In this document: one piece after another, positions 35,966-48,569 of the stretch
Layout of the letters: each line of letters begins with the position of its first letter
Numbering within the stretch: position 1 is the stretch's first letter
Assembly: GCF_000801105.2 (NCBI RefSeq)
Contig: NC_079519.1
Span: 31,471,288 to 31,535,287, forward strand
DNA: 64,000 bases
Origin: Raphanus sativus
Taxonomy: Eukaryota > Streptophyta > Magnoliopsida > Brassicales > Brassicaceae
Direction of reading: 5' to 3'
Program-made: the position numbers and the translations under genes
The notes under the pieces: generated by a model
Told to the model about the DNA's origin: nothing
The model's database searches: none
Seen by the model: the letters and a program-made list of their open reading frames with translations, nothing else

Positions 35966-37238
35966 TTTAAAAATAAAAGGAAAAAAGTTTTCTAGCTACA
36001 CGACGTTTATACTAATATGGTGGAAACCATCTGATGTATTAGAATGTGTCAATAACTACACGAAGTTTATGTTAATACATACTACATGTACGAAGTTTAT
36101 GTTAATATGGTGCTAACATCACAATCGGGTTAAATTGATCTAAATTTAAGTTAATGGGGTCAATCCATAATTTATTAAGTTTAATAAATTTAATATTTTT
36201 CAAAAACTGATTTATTAAGATTAATAAACCTAATTGATTTTATTAATGAACTTAATAAACTTAAGAAATTCCTAAACTTAATGATTTATTAAATTTAATA
36301 AATTAATTAAAATTAATAAATTACTAAACTTAACAAATTTAATAAATTTATAAATCTTAATAAAATTATTAAACTTATTACACCTATTAATAAAATTAAT
36401 AAACTTTATAATTTATGAAAATTAAATATATAAATTTAATTATTAAAATGATTAAACTTACTAAACATATTAATAAAAATATTAAACTTAAATAAATTAA
36501 TAAAATTAATAATTTATTAAATTAAATAAATTTAATAAACATAATAATTTTTTAAAATAATAAAATTAATAATTTATAAAACTTAATCAAATTAATAATC
36601 TTAATAAACTTAATAAATTTATTAAACTTAATAAATTTATTAAACTTAATAAAATAATAACCTTAATAATTTATTAAACATAATAAATTAATTAAACTTC
36701 ATGAATTTATTAAAATTAATAAATTTAGAAACATAATAAACTTGATGATTTATTGAACTTAATAAAATTTTAAAACTTAACTTAATAAACTTAATAACTT
36801 ATTAAAATATATAAATTTATTGGTTTTATTAGTTTTAAGTTTAATAAGTGTAATAGTTTTAATAAGTTTAACAAATTTATTAAATGTATAAAATTAGTAA
36901 ATTATTAATTTTAATTTATTTATTAAATTCAATAAATTATTAAGTTTATTAAGTTCATTAATAAAATCAATTAGTTTTATTAATCTTAATAAATCATTTT
37001 TAAAAAAAATCATTAAATTTATTAAGTTTAATAAATTACGGATTGACCTCATTAACTTAAATTTAGATCAATCTAACCCGACTGTGATGTTGGCACTATA
37101 TTAATATAAACTTTGTACATGTGGCATGTATTAACATAAACTTCGTGTAGTTATTGATACATTCTAATACATCGGATGGTTTTTACCATATTAGTGTAAA
37201 CGTCGTGTAGCTAGGAAATTTTTTTCCAAAATAAAATG
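35966..37238. repeat. 1.27-kb palindrome with an AT-rich TTAATAAA-type core
   Basis: The outer arms are inverted copies: CTAGCTACACGACGTTTA at 35992 pairs with its complement ending at 37214. Similarity runs inward for ~180 bp, through TTAACTTAAATTTAGATC and AACCCGA blocks. Between them, about 870 bp (36165-37035) consist almost wholly of variants of TTAATAAA(T/C)TTAATAA on both strands. It encodes nothing. It may be a foldback or MITE-type element whose core expanded as a simple repeat. No clear target duplication was found. Confidence 0.8.
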
Positions 37239-40101
37239 GACTATTTTTGGGGAATTGTGAATTTGAGTTTAATTATTATAATCTCACTAAAACTTCCCAG
37301 ATCTCATGATCAATCGGATAAGGATGTGTTATTTTATTTAACGAAAGTGGATTTTAAAAGAAATTGACTACGCCGTGTGTTCACTATAACCCATTATTCT
37401 TATTCTCAATGCACATTCTACCATTTTTCCCATTTAGATAATGCAATGGGAAGTAAAATGGTTTTTGATTATAGTATTACTCAAGAGTTAATCGACAGTG
37501 TTGCGTCCATAAGAGTTGGCAAAAAAAAAAGAATTTGCCAATAAGCATTAGACCTAGACATGTGAGTGAGCTGACATGCCACGAAGACTTGCAGTTCAAG
37601 GAACCTGGGAGCTATTATTATGATGCCTTATGTTCCTTCTCTGAGCTTGCAACTTCTACTTAGAACCCAAATGTTTCAGAATCTTCATCCTCCACAACCT
37701 AATTCTTCCTTTACTTCTTTTTAGGACGCTAAAGCCACCCACTTCTTTCTTCTACTTCTTCTTCAATGTTATCTTCTGCTGCTATCAGAATATAAGTCAT
37801 GTGTTGATCCGGAACCAGCATTGCGAGGGGACACGATTTTCTCTGAAGCAACTCCGGACTCTTCTGTTAAATAATTCTCGTTCACACTAATTTTTATTGT
37901 TCTGTCTTCTGTGCCTCTGTCTCTAGGCTCAGCAACATGGTTAAGATGGATGTTCTAGTGTGAAACCACACAAATTCTTTAGCTTCGTTGTGGCCCAATC
38001 CATGTCAACTATTGCTGAATCGATTGTTTGCAATAGCGGGAGAAACTACTTGGGCCTAAGTTTCTATGGTCCTAAAAGGCCTATGAGATCGGGAGAGTCT
38101 GGTGGATCATTAAATTTCTCAATACTAGTAAAGTAAATAGCCTTCACCACCAAAGGAGCTTCCAGACAGGGCATGGTGGAATTGGTAGTAGCAAGTGATG
38201 ACTTTTTCTGTAATTAAGAATCAAAATCAATGAATAACAAAAGCCGAAATTTTCTCAATCGCGTTTTACAGAGATATACTATATGAAAATACATTAAAAG
38301 TATATAATAACCTTAATCAAACATCTCTTAAATCGGGCTTGTCGGTCGCCTGCGCGAGGTATCACGCAGCAGCTTCTTATCCTTTTCAGGCGGAACAGTA
38401 CCGGGACGTCGTCCCTTCCCTATTTTCCATACCTTCCTCGCGTTTAAGATCGCTCTGCCTTCTGAAGGTTTCAGTTTCAGATGCTGTCAAGCTGAACCGA
38501 GCGGCATATAGAAAGATATGACTTGGGTGGGATTTGGCGCCAAGTGTAAAGGCTCACATTGGGCTTGGTCCATACGGTATTAAACATTATGATCACATTC
38601 ACAGAACATGACAGTTTTCAATGAACTTGAATCGATTTGTAGTATACTTGTATATAACTAAGTTTCGAAAGAAAAGTTTAAAACTAAGTTTCAAATTGTA
38701 AGCAAAATATATCTCTATAACTTTTTCTATCAAAGAAAGGCGTTATAACCCAAAGATGTTTATGTAAATTTGTGTTCAAACATGTTGTCGACTGTACAAG
38801 TCAACTAGTTTGAACAATTTGGCATGTCTCGCAAGATGTTCTTTATTTAGTTATTTTTTGAACTGGTTTGTCAATGACCACCACCGCCTTATAAATGTCA
38901 TTTCTTAGTAAACTGAATGTAAAAAAAAAAAATGCATGTATCTACTTTATATTTATTGTTTTTAATATGATACATGCGGATTGACATGCTGTCTTCAAAG
39001 GGGAAGACCAGCAACGATTAACGTCTAGGGATGGCTTAAACCGTGAAGCATGCATTGCGTTTCTCATAACTGCAAAAGACTGACAATTAGGTCTGGACTC
39101 TGGACACAACTAGAAAAGTTTGTCTCAACTGATTCGGTTAATTTTGTCACATGAACAAACACTGCTTTTGAAGTTTTATAATGATTTTTTTTGTTTGCAA
39201 CGATTTATCTTTTTCTATTATAGTTTGCGTTTGCCATGCGAGAATTTGAATTTTTTTTAACTAAATACTGAAACTGCCATGGGAGAATTTGAAATTTAAA
39301 ATGTGACCACAAAAACTGCCAGGTTCGCCAGCCACTACACCATCCTCTTGTAATTACCAAATATAATATTTGGCATCTTTTAACAAGTTTGTTTAGTATT
39401 TTGAGTTATAAGAAAGAAATATAAATATATAGAAAAAGAGGCGAATATCACATGATGGGAGTTGGGACCACCTTTTGGGAACTCAAAATACTATATAGAC
39501 GTTTGCCATAACTCTGACCTCTGACCTCTGATTCGTTAAAAAAAGTGGATAAAGAAAGCACTGATCTATGTTTAGAATAAAGCACACTTCACCACAATCA
39601 TTTACATTTTTGGTCGTCGAATGATTCCCTTTGCTACTTCTATGGTCAGTCACCTGTTTTCCATAAACCGTCGGAAAAGAAGCTAACAAGACAAGTCAGA
39701 AGAGCAGCAACCATTGAAAGAAAGTTCAAAAATATATATTTTTTTTTCATTAAACCGACAAAGCACGAAACAGAGCAAGTTCTGTAACAGAAGTGGGATG
39801 TGATGTGCTCTTGAGTTGGTATGCTAAAAATATCGCAAAGAAATCTCTCAGCTTTTTTAATATCTTTCAAGTCAAATCATTTACCCTATAAGATAAGATC
39901 ATCATCAATGTTGCTTCTGCTCCTCCTTCGCGTTATCTGGTAAATTTCGAAAAGTTTCCATTTTTATGTTTTGGTCTAATCTATTCATATCTTCCTTCTT
40001 TGTTGCTGTGAATTGATTAGAGGGTTATTGGATACTTTCTTTTTATTTAATTTAGCTTGTAGAAACGAAGAAGAAACCCTAGCCAACAAAAAAAAATAAA
40101 A
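37239..40101. other. Intergenic with unresolved gene-like traces
   Basis: Two short GC-richer stretches stand out. One around 38001-38135 reads MSTIAESIVCNSGRNYLGLS and onward. The other, around 38339-38521, reads VACARYHAAASYPFQAEQYR without an ATG. Neither matches a family I know, and no splice model joins them. The rest is AT-rich. The final ~130 bp are the leader of the carrier gene. Confidence 0.3.
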
Positions 40102-41600
40102 ATGAGCCACAACACGACGGCGGTTGATGATCCTCGCCAGATTAAACGTGCACTAATTGATGCTTCCGCCGGTGCTATCTCCGGTGCTGTCTCTCGCACC
40201 GTTACTTCTCCCCTTGACGTCATTAAGATTAGGTTTCAGGTATCTCTCTCTCCCCTTTCATCGCCATTAATAAAATATTTGCTTTTTATTTGCTTTAGCT
40301 TAGGAAGAAAGTGATTAGCTTTGTTTAGAGATGACTGAAGAAGAAACTTAATGTTGTGGGTTTCAGGTTCAACTAGAACCGACAACTTCATGGTCTGTGG
40401 TCCGGGGAAACTTGTCTGGAGCGTCCAAGTATACTGGAATGGTTCAGGCAACTAAAGACATTTTTAGAGAAGAAGGTTTCCGGGTCTGTCTCTTTGAACA
40501 CTTTCAATCTCTTAAAACCTTTTTTCAGGTCTCTGTTTTGATTTTTTTTTTTTTTTCTCTCAGGGTTTTTGGCGTGGGAATGTGCCAGCTTTGCTTATGG
40601 TCATGCCATATACTTCAATTCAGTTTACAGTTCTACATAAGTTGAAATCTTTTGCATCTGGCTCTACTAAAACAGGTAACATTCTTTAGATTGTCTTTTT
40701 TTGTTGAATGTTTGTTTCTTATGATAATTGTTAATTGTTAGCTTTGTTGTAATCTTTTTTTTTTTTGGAATTGCAGAGGATCATATACATTTGAGTCCTT
40801 ATCTATCCTTTGTCAGTGGAGCTTTAGCAGGATGTGCTGCTACACTAGGTTCCTATCCTTTTGATCTTCTTAGGACAATACTAGCCTCACAAGGGGAGCC
40901 TAAGGTTTTGTTTGCTTTGACATATGTAGAAGCCATTTTAATATAGTTTAAGCTGCATTGTACTAAACCATATATGAAACCTGTCTACAGGTGTATCCAA
41001 CAATGAGGTCTGCATTTGTCGATATTTTCCAATCTCGAGGTGTAAGAGGATTGTATAATGGACTAACACCAACACTTGTTGAAATTGTGCCTTACGCTGG
41101 CCTGCAGTTTGGCACCTATGATATGTTTAAACGTTGGATGATGGTAAAGATCACGGAACTATCTTTTCTTCAAAACATGTATATGTTTTTTCATGTTTGG
41201 TGACAATCAGTTCATTTGATGTTTTCACCAGGACTGGAACAGATACATGTTATCCTCCAAAGATCCAATAAACGTGGACACAAACGTCTCTAGCTTTCAG
41301 CTTTTTGTTTGTGGGCTTGGGGCAGGAACTAGCGCCAAACTCGTCTGCCATCCTCTTGATGTGGTTAAAAAGCGTTTTCAGATTGAAGGTTTACAGAGAC
41401 ATCCGAGATATGGAGCTCGGCTGGAGCAACGTGCATACAGAAACATGTTAGACGGTCTTAAACAGATTCTGATGTCAGAAGGGTGGCACGGTCTGTACAA
41501 AGGCATTGTGCCATCAACTGTGAAAGCTGCTCCTGCTGGTGCCGTTACCTTTGTGGCATATGAGTTTACCTCCGACTGGTTGGAATCAATTTCTTGGTAG
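40102..41600 (+). CDS. Mitochondrial thiamine pyrophosphate carrier (TPC)
   Basis: Six exons join cleanly: 40102-40239, 40367-40483, 40564-40675, 40777-40904, 40991-41143, 41232-41600, giving 338 residues, against about 339 in the Arabidopsis protein I recall. Three mitochondrial-carrier repeats are seen, each opening with the P-x-[DE]-x2-[KR]-type signature: [22 protein letters not shown] and [11 protein letters not shown]. Each repeat also carries a later G-x3-G-type helix segment ([20 protein letters not shown]). The ATG is preceded by AAAAATG. The likely role is import of thiamine pyrophosphate across the inner mitochondrial membrane for pyruvate and 2-oxoglutarate dehydrogenases. Position matches AT5G48970 rather than its paralogue AT3G21390. 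Confidence 0.88.
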
Positions 41601-42328
41601 AGATTTTACACTCTTTTTCACATTTTTTACATCTTTCTTTCTCTAGCGTTTCCTATAGGCTTGGCCCTATACACGGGTGTGTTAAACACATATCATATGA
41701 TCATTGGTTATTGTGGGAATTATATGTCGGCAGTTTTGAAAGTTTCTAGGAAGCGTAGCCGATACGTAGAGTGAGATTGTCTAACTGTGTAGCGAATCCA
41801 AGCTATCATATTCCAGAACATGTTTCTCAAAATAAGGAAAAATACTATGGATCTTTTTCCACTATTTGATAATACAATTGTTGAATTTGACAAGATCTTT
41901 TTTTCATTTCTTACGAATTAAATACTCCCTTCTTTAATTGGTGTTTAAAGATTTTTATTTTGTTTCATAATAATTGATGTTCTCATAATTCTAGATACAA
42001 TTTATTGTTTTCTGAAATTTTTGACCAATCAAAAAATACTACAAATTTTTTTTATTAATTTAACTAGTTTAATTTAATGCTAATGCATAAAAAAATATTT
42101 TTTAATATTTGTGCAAAAACCTTAAAAAACCCGTAAAAATAATACGGAGGAAATATAAAAATAGATATATTAGCTTATTTACATTTCTCCTTTTTATTAT
42201 ATCCAAATACTTTCTAAAAATATTGATGTTTGCTGTGTATATATACAGAATAGATCTTCCATAACAAATACTTCTAATGTTATTTGGATAGTTATACAGA
42301 CATCTTGGTCAGAAGTTTTAATACTAAA
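41601..42328. other. Intergenic, no gene seen
   Basis: Carrier-gene 3' UTR and AT-rich DNA without coding signal. Confidence 0.5.
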
Positions 42329-43379
42329 CTAGACCATGAGGGCGGGTGTTTATTTCATTTTTTAATTTTTTCGTTTATAAGATTATTTTGTAATAGTTAT
42401 TTGTAATATATTGAGTTTTTTTGTGTGTTTGTAATAACAATAAAATGTGTGGAAAATATTTTGTAATATATAAAGAAAGTTTAAAATGAACAATGATAGA
42501 TTACATACGAAATATATAAATCAACTAAGTTAAACAATGATAGATTATATACAAAATAATTCTGTATTATATAAAGAAAGCTTGATCCGCACATCTGTGC
42601 AGATATTAATTTTTATTTTTTGTAAAAAAATATTATATTGTACGAATAATAGTCTATGTTTTTTGAATTTATTGAATAAAATAACCGTTTAATATGGAAT
42701 TTTAATAGTTTATATTTTATACTCTTCCACATTTATTATATTTAATTTTTATTAGACTATTATTTATATAAAAATATACATAAAGTTCTGTATTTTCGTA
42801 TACGCAGGTTTACTAATGTAAATCAATTATTTCTTTATTTTAATTATGTTATGTATTAAAGGTAGCCGAACATGGAAATACATATATTTGAGTTATGTAT
42901 ATCACCATATTATTAATATAAACCTCCACAGTAACAAAGAACATTTATTTTTGAAAAGATATTCATTACATTTCTGTTATTATAAGCATCTTATATTTTT
43001 AGAAATTATTTTTCGTTTGAAAGCAATGGTAAACTGATTTGCCTAAATTAATATCATTGGAATTTTTAAGGAAAGTAAAAGAGATTTAAGAAATGATTTA
43101 ATAAAATAGAAAAAGATATAGATTGCTTAAATGTAGGGTTATTTAAATCATATAATAATAAGGAAACAACGAAACACGTTAGGGAAAACAATAATGATGG
43201 TTGTTATAAATCTGATCATTAATTAATATCGGATTATTTAATTAGAATCATTAAAGTAAAATAAGGTTACAAAAAGTCACGTTTAATAATAGGTAAGTTA
43301 GTTTAGCATTAATATGTGGATGTCCAACTTTAAAATCCACCTAGAAGAAGTTGTAATGTTTCTGTTTTAATAAGATAAA
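42329..43379 (-). mobile_element. Decayed Helitron
   Basis: The minus-strand 5' side near 43379 reads TTTATCTTATTAAAACAGAA and continues ACATTACAACTTCTTCTAGG, a familiar Brassicaceae Helitron beginning with the initial TC changed to TT. The 3' side ends ACCCGCCCTCATGGTCTAG|T at 42329, a weak hairpin plus CTAG. A second decayed hairpin (CTGCACAGATGTGCGG) lies at 42586-42603 and may mark a nested element. Confidence 0.55.
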
Positions 43380-43842
43380 TTATTTGCTTCTATATAACAT
43401 TTAATCTAATGTATATTATATATCAAGCCCTCTATAAATTATCTGAGGATTTAAATACATGCTAAAATTGATATTCAATTTTTAAAATTTGTCACTAAAC
43501 AAAACAAAAGGCAAAAAGTGTCACTAATAATACTTGACTAACATTAAAACAGATCTTTGAAGAAAATATTCCTAGTTTAAACTGAAGTATGAAGATTTTA
43601 CAATACCGAAATATTAAATTTGTGGATACTAATTTATTTTTTGCTTTAATAAAATTATTTACTAAATCATTTCTGATAGATTTGAATCAGACCTCTCATA
43701 ATTATATACATGCACGATTAAGATTTCCGAATTGGTACTATATATGGAGCTTCAAATTTCTAGAACTACTCCAAAAACCTCCATAATTCACAAGATATTA
43801 CAGATATCACAGAAACAAGTTATAAGTAAGAAAAACAAAAAA
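43380..43842. other. Intergenic, upstream of the defensin-like gene
   Basis: No coding region seen. This presumably contains the promoter of the small secreted-protein gene. Confidence 0.4.
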
Positions 43843-44306
43843 ATGGGTATTCAGAGATTTACATGTAATGTCATTGTAGTTTCTATCATTGCCATGTTCT
43901 TAATAACAGGTCAGTCAACTAGCCCAATTTGTTTGTAGTGTCTATAATTATCAGGACATGTCCACGATGTTGTAGTACCTAAGTTTCAAATTTTGGAAGA
44001 ACATAAAAGAACGTTCTTGCTCATGTAAAGTTTTTTAATTATAGAGTTTAGAGGGTTTATAATATTGATGATAATATATGTTTTTTTGGTTGTGAACATA
44101 CAATATTTACAGGATCAGAAGCTAGATCAGGGATACATGCTGACTCTGTTTGTCCAGGGGTATGTCAACCCGGAGTTGAACCAGTCTGCAGTACACTCTG
44201 CGGTAACTTAGGGTTTCCTCAAGGCTACTGTCAAGGATTAACGTGTTGTTGCAACCAATTCCCCTCCCCACCTCCACCCCCACCCCCCTGCCCCCCGAAC
44301 CCTTAA
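43843..44306 (+). CDS. Defensin-like cysteine-rich peptide with proline-rich tail
   Basis: Exon 1 (43843-43909) encodes a signal peptide, MGIQRFTCNVIVVSIIAMFLIT. Exon 2 (44113-44306) follows in phase 1 and gives the mature peptide, 86 residues in total. Cysteines follow VCPGVC...VCSTLCG...GYCQGLTCCCN, eight in all. A tail of mostly proline (FPSPPPPPPPCPPNP) carries a ninth. A signal peptide split by one intron from a cysteine-rich second exon is the standard defensin-like (DEFL) layout. The cysteine spacing differs from classical antifungal defensins, so function (defence or reproductive signalling) is open. The polyproline tail is unusual for the family. Position fits the DEFL genes next to AT5G48940. 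Confidence 0.7.
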
Positions 44307-44604
44307 TTAGCCCTTCTACTTGATATATAGTTCATTAGTTTGTTAACTCTCGGAGTCTCGGTTAATGGTCTTTTATCTTTTGAAATAAATATTAATTAAG
44401 TTCTCATTTAAACACTAATAAAGTAAACGTTTATGTAATATCTTCAAAATCATAGTTTCATAATAAAAACATTAATAAAGTAAATTCGAGATTATTGCTC
44501 CGTTTATATTTCCTTGGTTTTGAAAAGACAAGAGTTTATGACAACCTCACATAGATAACTTTAGAAGAGAACTTGTTCCCTAAGAAACTTAATTAATTAA
44601 CAAT
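44307..44604. other. Convergent 3' region
   Basis: This holds the 3' UTRs of the defensin-like gene (plus) and RGI1 (minus), which point towards each other. Confidence 0.5.
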
Positions 44605-47600
44605 CTATTTCTGATTTGGTCTAGCATTAGAAGTAGAAGAAGACGAAGAGTATAGCAAAGAAGACGCCGAGAAACTCGTGCTACTACTTCTCAAATACTT
44701 AGCTGTTTGATGCATAGCAGAAGAAGACAAAGACCCATCTCTCCCTTCTCCTCCGTTGTTATTACAACTTCCCGAACAACCATTATTCCCAACAGCTTTC
44801 ATCGGTTCCTCTCTTTCTTGACGTATCTCACTGAGCATAGCGGCCACATCTTTCATTGTAGGCCTGTCTTCAGGTATCGGGTTAACGCATAGAAGTGCAA
44901 CTCCTAGCGTTTGCATCACTTCTTCTACTTCCGACTCTGGCCTCTCTTTTAGTCCCTGGTCGATCACTTGTATATCTCTGATCTTCTTGACCCAGTCTAC
45001 TATGTGAAGTCCGTCTTGTATTGTTGGATCGATCGGTTGCTTCCCCGTTAGTACCTCTAGGACCACGACTCCGTAGCTATACACATCGCTCTTCTCTGTT
45101 ATCTTCATTGAATATCCATATTCTGCATAGTATAATAGTCATACAAATCTATTATGTCCGATTGATATATGTTTGCTAGTAACTAGAAATGGACATATAA
45201 TCTGAAAAGTTTCAACCAGATAAATACTATTTTTAATACAAATGTATTAAAAATTTAATACTTTTATCGTATAAAATACTATTCCATTTGTTTTAGAAAA
45301 AACTTAGAATAAACAATGTTGTAAACTTTAAAAATTAATTGTATTTACTAAATTTATATGTTTAAAATTATGAAAAATATATACTTACATAAAATAATAC
45401 ATTTATAATCATGAATTATATTTTTAGTTTGAAAACTTTACAACATGCATATTTTAAAAACATTGATATTTTTAATGTGAAAACTCTAAAACATGCATAT
45501 TTTAAAAACAAAATGAGTATTAGACTACTAATAAGCATGACAATAATGATTTTCAACTCAGCTAATTAGTATCAAAACAGAAATTTGGAAAGTACCTGGA
45601 GCTATGTAACCATATGAACCAGCAATGGTTTTGGAAGAACGAGCGAAGTCGCCATCATCAACAAGCTTAGCAAGACCAAAATCTCCAATGTAAGGCTCAA
45701 AATCAGGGCCAATGAGAATATTATTAGCCTTGATGTCTCTATGAACAATGGGAGGAACACAATCATGATGCAAGTAAGCCAGACCCTGAGCTGCACCAAG
45801 TATAATCTTGTACCTAACCTCCCATCCTAAACCACATTCACCACTCCTCTCGTGAAGCAAGCTCCCTAAACTCCCATTCGACATATAATCATACATAAGA
45901 AGTCTAGTGCTCTTGTTCCAACAACACCCCAAGAACCTGACTATATTCTTGTGTCTGATCGACCCAAGTGTCTTGACTTCAGCTGAGAATGAGTCTCGAC
46001 CTCCTGATGCCTTAGTAACCGCCACTGTCACTGGCCAGAGCTTTTTCACTGCTATGACTTCTTGGTTAGGCATTTCTGCTTTGTACACTACTCCAGAGCA
46101 GCCTTTCCCTATAACATTTCCCTCTACCAAACACTTGAGTACATGTTCCACCGTGAAGTTGAGTTTCTGGAAAGGTGTGAACTGCCATGTCCATAGGTTC
46201 TCTCCCTTCTCTGAATCGTTACCGTCCTGAATTATTCGCCTTGCCCTTAAAACCGCTAACACGCCTAATACTGCTAGAACAACCGTCACGCTGATAAGCA
46301 ATCCAATGGCTATCTTGAGTCTCTGTGAGTGCACAAAATCTCCACCGTTCTGTGTGTTTAACAGTGTACTGTTGCTGACAAAACAAGACCTGAGACCTTT
46401 GGAACAGAGTCCAGAGTTTCCTTCCATCTCTTCTGCTATTAGCTGTCTGAAAACCTTACTGTCTGGAAGATAACCAGAGAATCTGTTGTGGGAGATGTTC
46501 AGAGAAACCAAGTTTTCTAGACCGGACAACGCAAATAGGTCCCCTGAAAGCATGTTGTGAGAAATGTCCAGCACGGATAACCGGTTAAGCGCTGAGATCC
46601 TGTCCGGGATAGAGCCATCTAATGAGTTCCAGCTCAAGTTTAAGGCAATGTCTAGATCTTGAATGTCAAAGAGTTCCTCTGGTATGGTTCCAGAGATGTT
46701 GTTACTGCTGAGATCAAGAAGCTGAAGATTCATGCAGTGACCTAGAGACGGAGGGATCTCTCCGTTGAAGGAGTTCTTACTAAGAATGAGCCGGTTAAGC
46801 GAAACGAGCTGACCAAGACTATCAGGAAGCTTGCCAGTCAAGTCATTTGAAGAGACATCAAGTACCTGAAGCTTTGTTAAAGAAGATAAAGAGAGAGGGA
46901 GAGAACCTCTAAGAGTGTTGTTGCTCAAGTTTAGCATTTGTAGCTGTCTGCAGTTGCTTATCCCCCAAGGAACTGGACCGGAGAGACTGTTCTCAGACAA
47001 GTCTAGGAAGCTAAGGTTCTGAAGTAAACCTATTTCTTTAGGGATTTCACCGGTGATCCTGTTGTTGACAAGCCTTAATCTGACAAGGGAAGTGCAGCTT
47101 CCGATCTCCGGTGGGATAACACCGGAGATGGCGTTAGATATAAGCAAGAGCTTGGTCAGATTACGAAGCTGGAACAAACCAGGAGGTAAAGAACCAGTGA
47201 GAAGATTCTGAGACAAGTCAAGAGCTTGAAGATTCTGACAACCCGCTAGTTCTGTCGGAATATTCCCTTCTAGCTTGTTCTGCCATCCTAAGAAGATGTT
47301 GAGCTCCTTGAGTAATCCAATCTCCGGCGGTATCAAACCGGATATCTGATTGGCGTCAACTTGCAACTGAACAAGCTTTGTGCAGTTGCTTAGCACAGAA
47401 GGTATCGACCCTGTGATGTTGTTGCTGCTAAGCATAAGCTCTTGGAGATTAGACAAGTTACCAAAAGACTTAGGTATGGTTCCTGAGAAAGAGTTCATAG
47501 ATAGATCAATAGCGTTTAAGCTTTTGATGAAACCAATCTCTTCAGGGATAGGACCATGAAGATCATTCTGCCATAGAAGCATCTTCTCTAGGTTTTGAAG

Positions 47601-48461
47601 CTGACCTAACTCTTGTGGAAGCGTGCCTGACAAGTCATTGTCGTATAAAAACATATTGATAAGCTCAGAGCAGTTCCCAAGCTCTTTAGGGATCTCTCCT
47701 GAGAGCATTGTTGAATAAACTGATATGGTTTCGAGCTTGCTTAGTTGACCTAACGTGACAGGCAAGTTACCTGATATTTTCGTGGCGGCGAGCCCTAGAA
47801 CCGTCAGGTTCCCACAGTTACCGATCTCCGCCGGGATCTTCCCTGAAATCTCTGAGTTTCCTCCGGCTCTTAGGCTCTCGAGAGTAGAGATCTTCCCGAG
47901 CTCAGAGGGGAGGGTCCCTGATAAGAAGTTGTCGAAAATATCGAGATTCTTGAGGGACACGCAACCTCCGAGTTCAGGTGGGATCTTTCCGGTGAGGCCA
48001 TTGGAGTTTAAGATGAGTTCTTGAAGGTTCTTGAGCTTCCCTAGAGTCGAAGGTATCCCACCAACGAGACTGTTTGAGCTTAAGTCGATAACTGTGAGCT
48101 GAGAACAGTCTCCGATGTCGGAGGGTATACTCCCGGTGAGATTGGTGTTGGAGATAACGAGTTTCTGAAGTGAGGTTAAGGTAGAGATGTTTGGAGGGAA
48201 AGGTAAAGCTAGCTGAAGAGAGACAACATTGATCTCTGTAACGAGTTTGTCTGAAGATGAGCAAGTGATGTAAGGCCAGTGACATGGGTCTGAATCAGTA
48301 GGGTTCCAGCTGGAAAACGCTGTCGGTGGCGGAGAGTTCGAGCTGTGAAGCCAAGAAACCAACGCTGCGACTTCATTGCTTGATGCAGAGGCCGAGGAGA
48401 TGAAGAAAGGTAGAAACAGAGAGAAGAACGTAATTGTTAAGACCTTTCTTGGAATCGGCAT
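44605..48461 (-). CDS. RGI1: LRR receptor-like kinase RGI1 (receptor of RGF/GLV peptides)
   Basis: Exons 45596-48461 and 44605-45122 join in phase 1 and encode 1127 residues. In order there is a signal peptide (LTITFFSLFLPFFIS), an N-terminal cap with a paired cysteine (SDPCHWPYITC), over 20 leucine-rich repeats, a C-terminal cap (GLCSKGLRSC), one transmembrane helix (IAIGLLISVTVVLAVLGVL), and a kinase. The kinase has a glycine loop GKGCSGVVYKA, AVKKLW, HRDIKANN, DFGLAK and APEYGYS, so it is an intact RD kinase. The LRR segment LESLRAGGNSE contains the RxGG motif linked to binding sulfated RGF peptides. RGI1 maintains the root stem-cell niche through PLETHORA. The start is the ATG at 48461; the upstream in-frame codon at 48473, Met in the Arabidopsis protein I recall, is TTG here. 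Confidence 0.93.
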
Positions 48462-48538
48462 TTGTTGAGACAAGATTTGTTTTCTCTTTGGGCTCTCAAA
48501 TCCAAGACCAGTCGTCTCGGTTCTGCATCGATTTTGAG

Positions 48539-48569
48539 TCTCTCTTTCTCTTTCTCTCTCTCTCTCTTT
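48539..48569. repeat. (TC)n tract in the RGI1 leader
   Basis: CTCTCTTTCTCTTTCTCTCT and neighbouring TC repeats lie ~80-110 bp upstream of the RGI1 ATG. They read as GA repeats on the transcribed strand. Such tracts are common in plant 5' leaders and core promoters. Confidence 0.7.
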
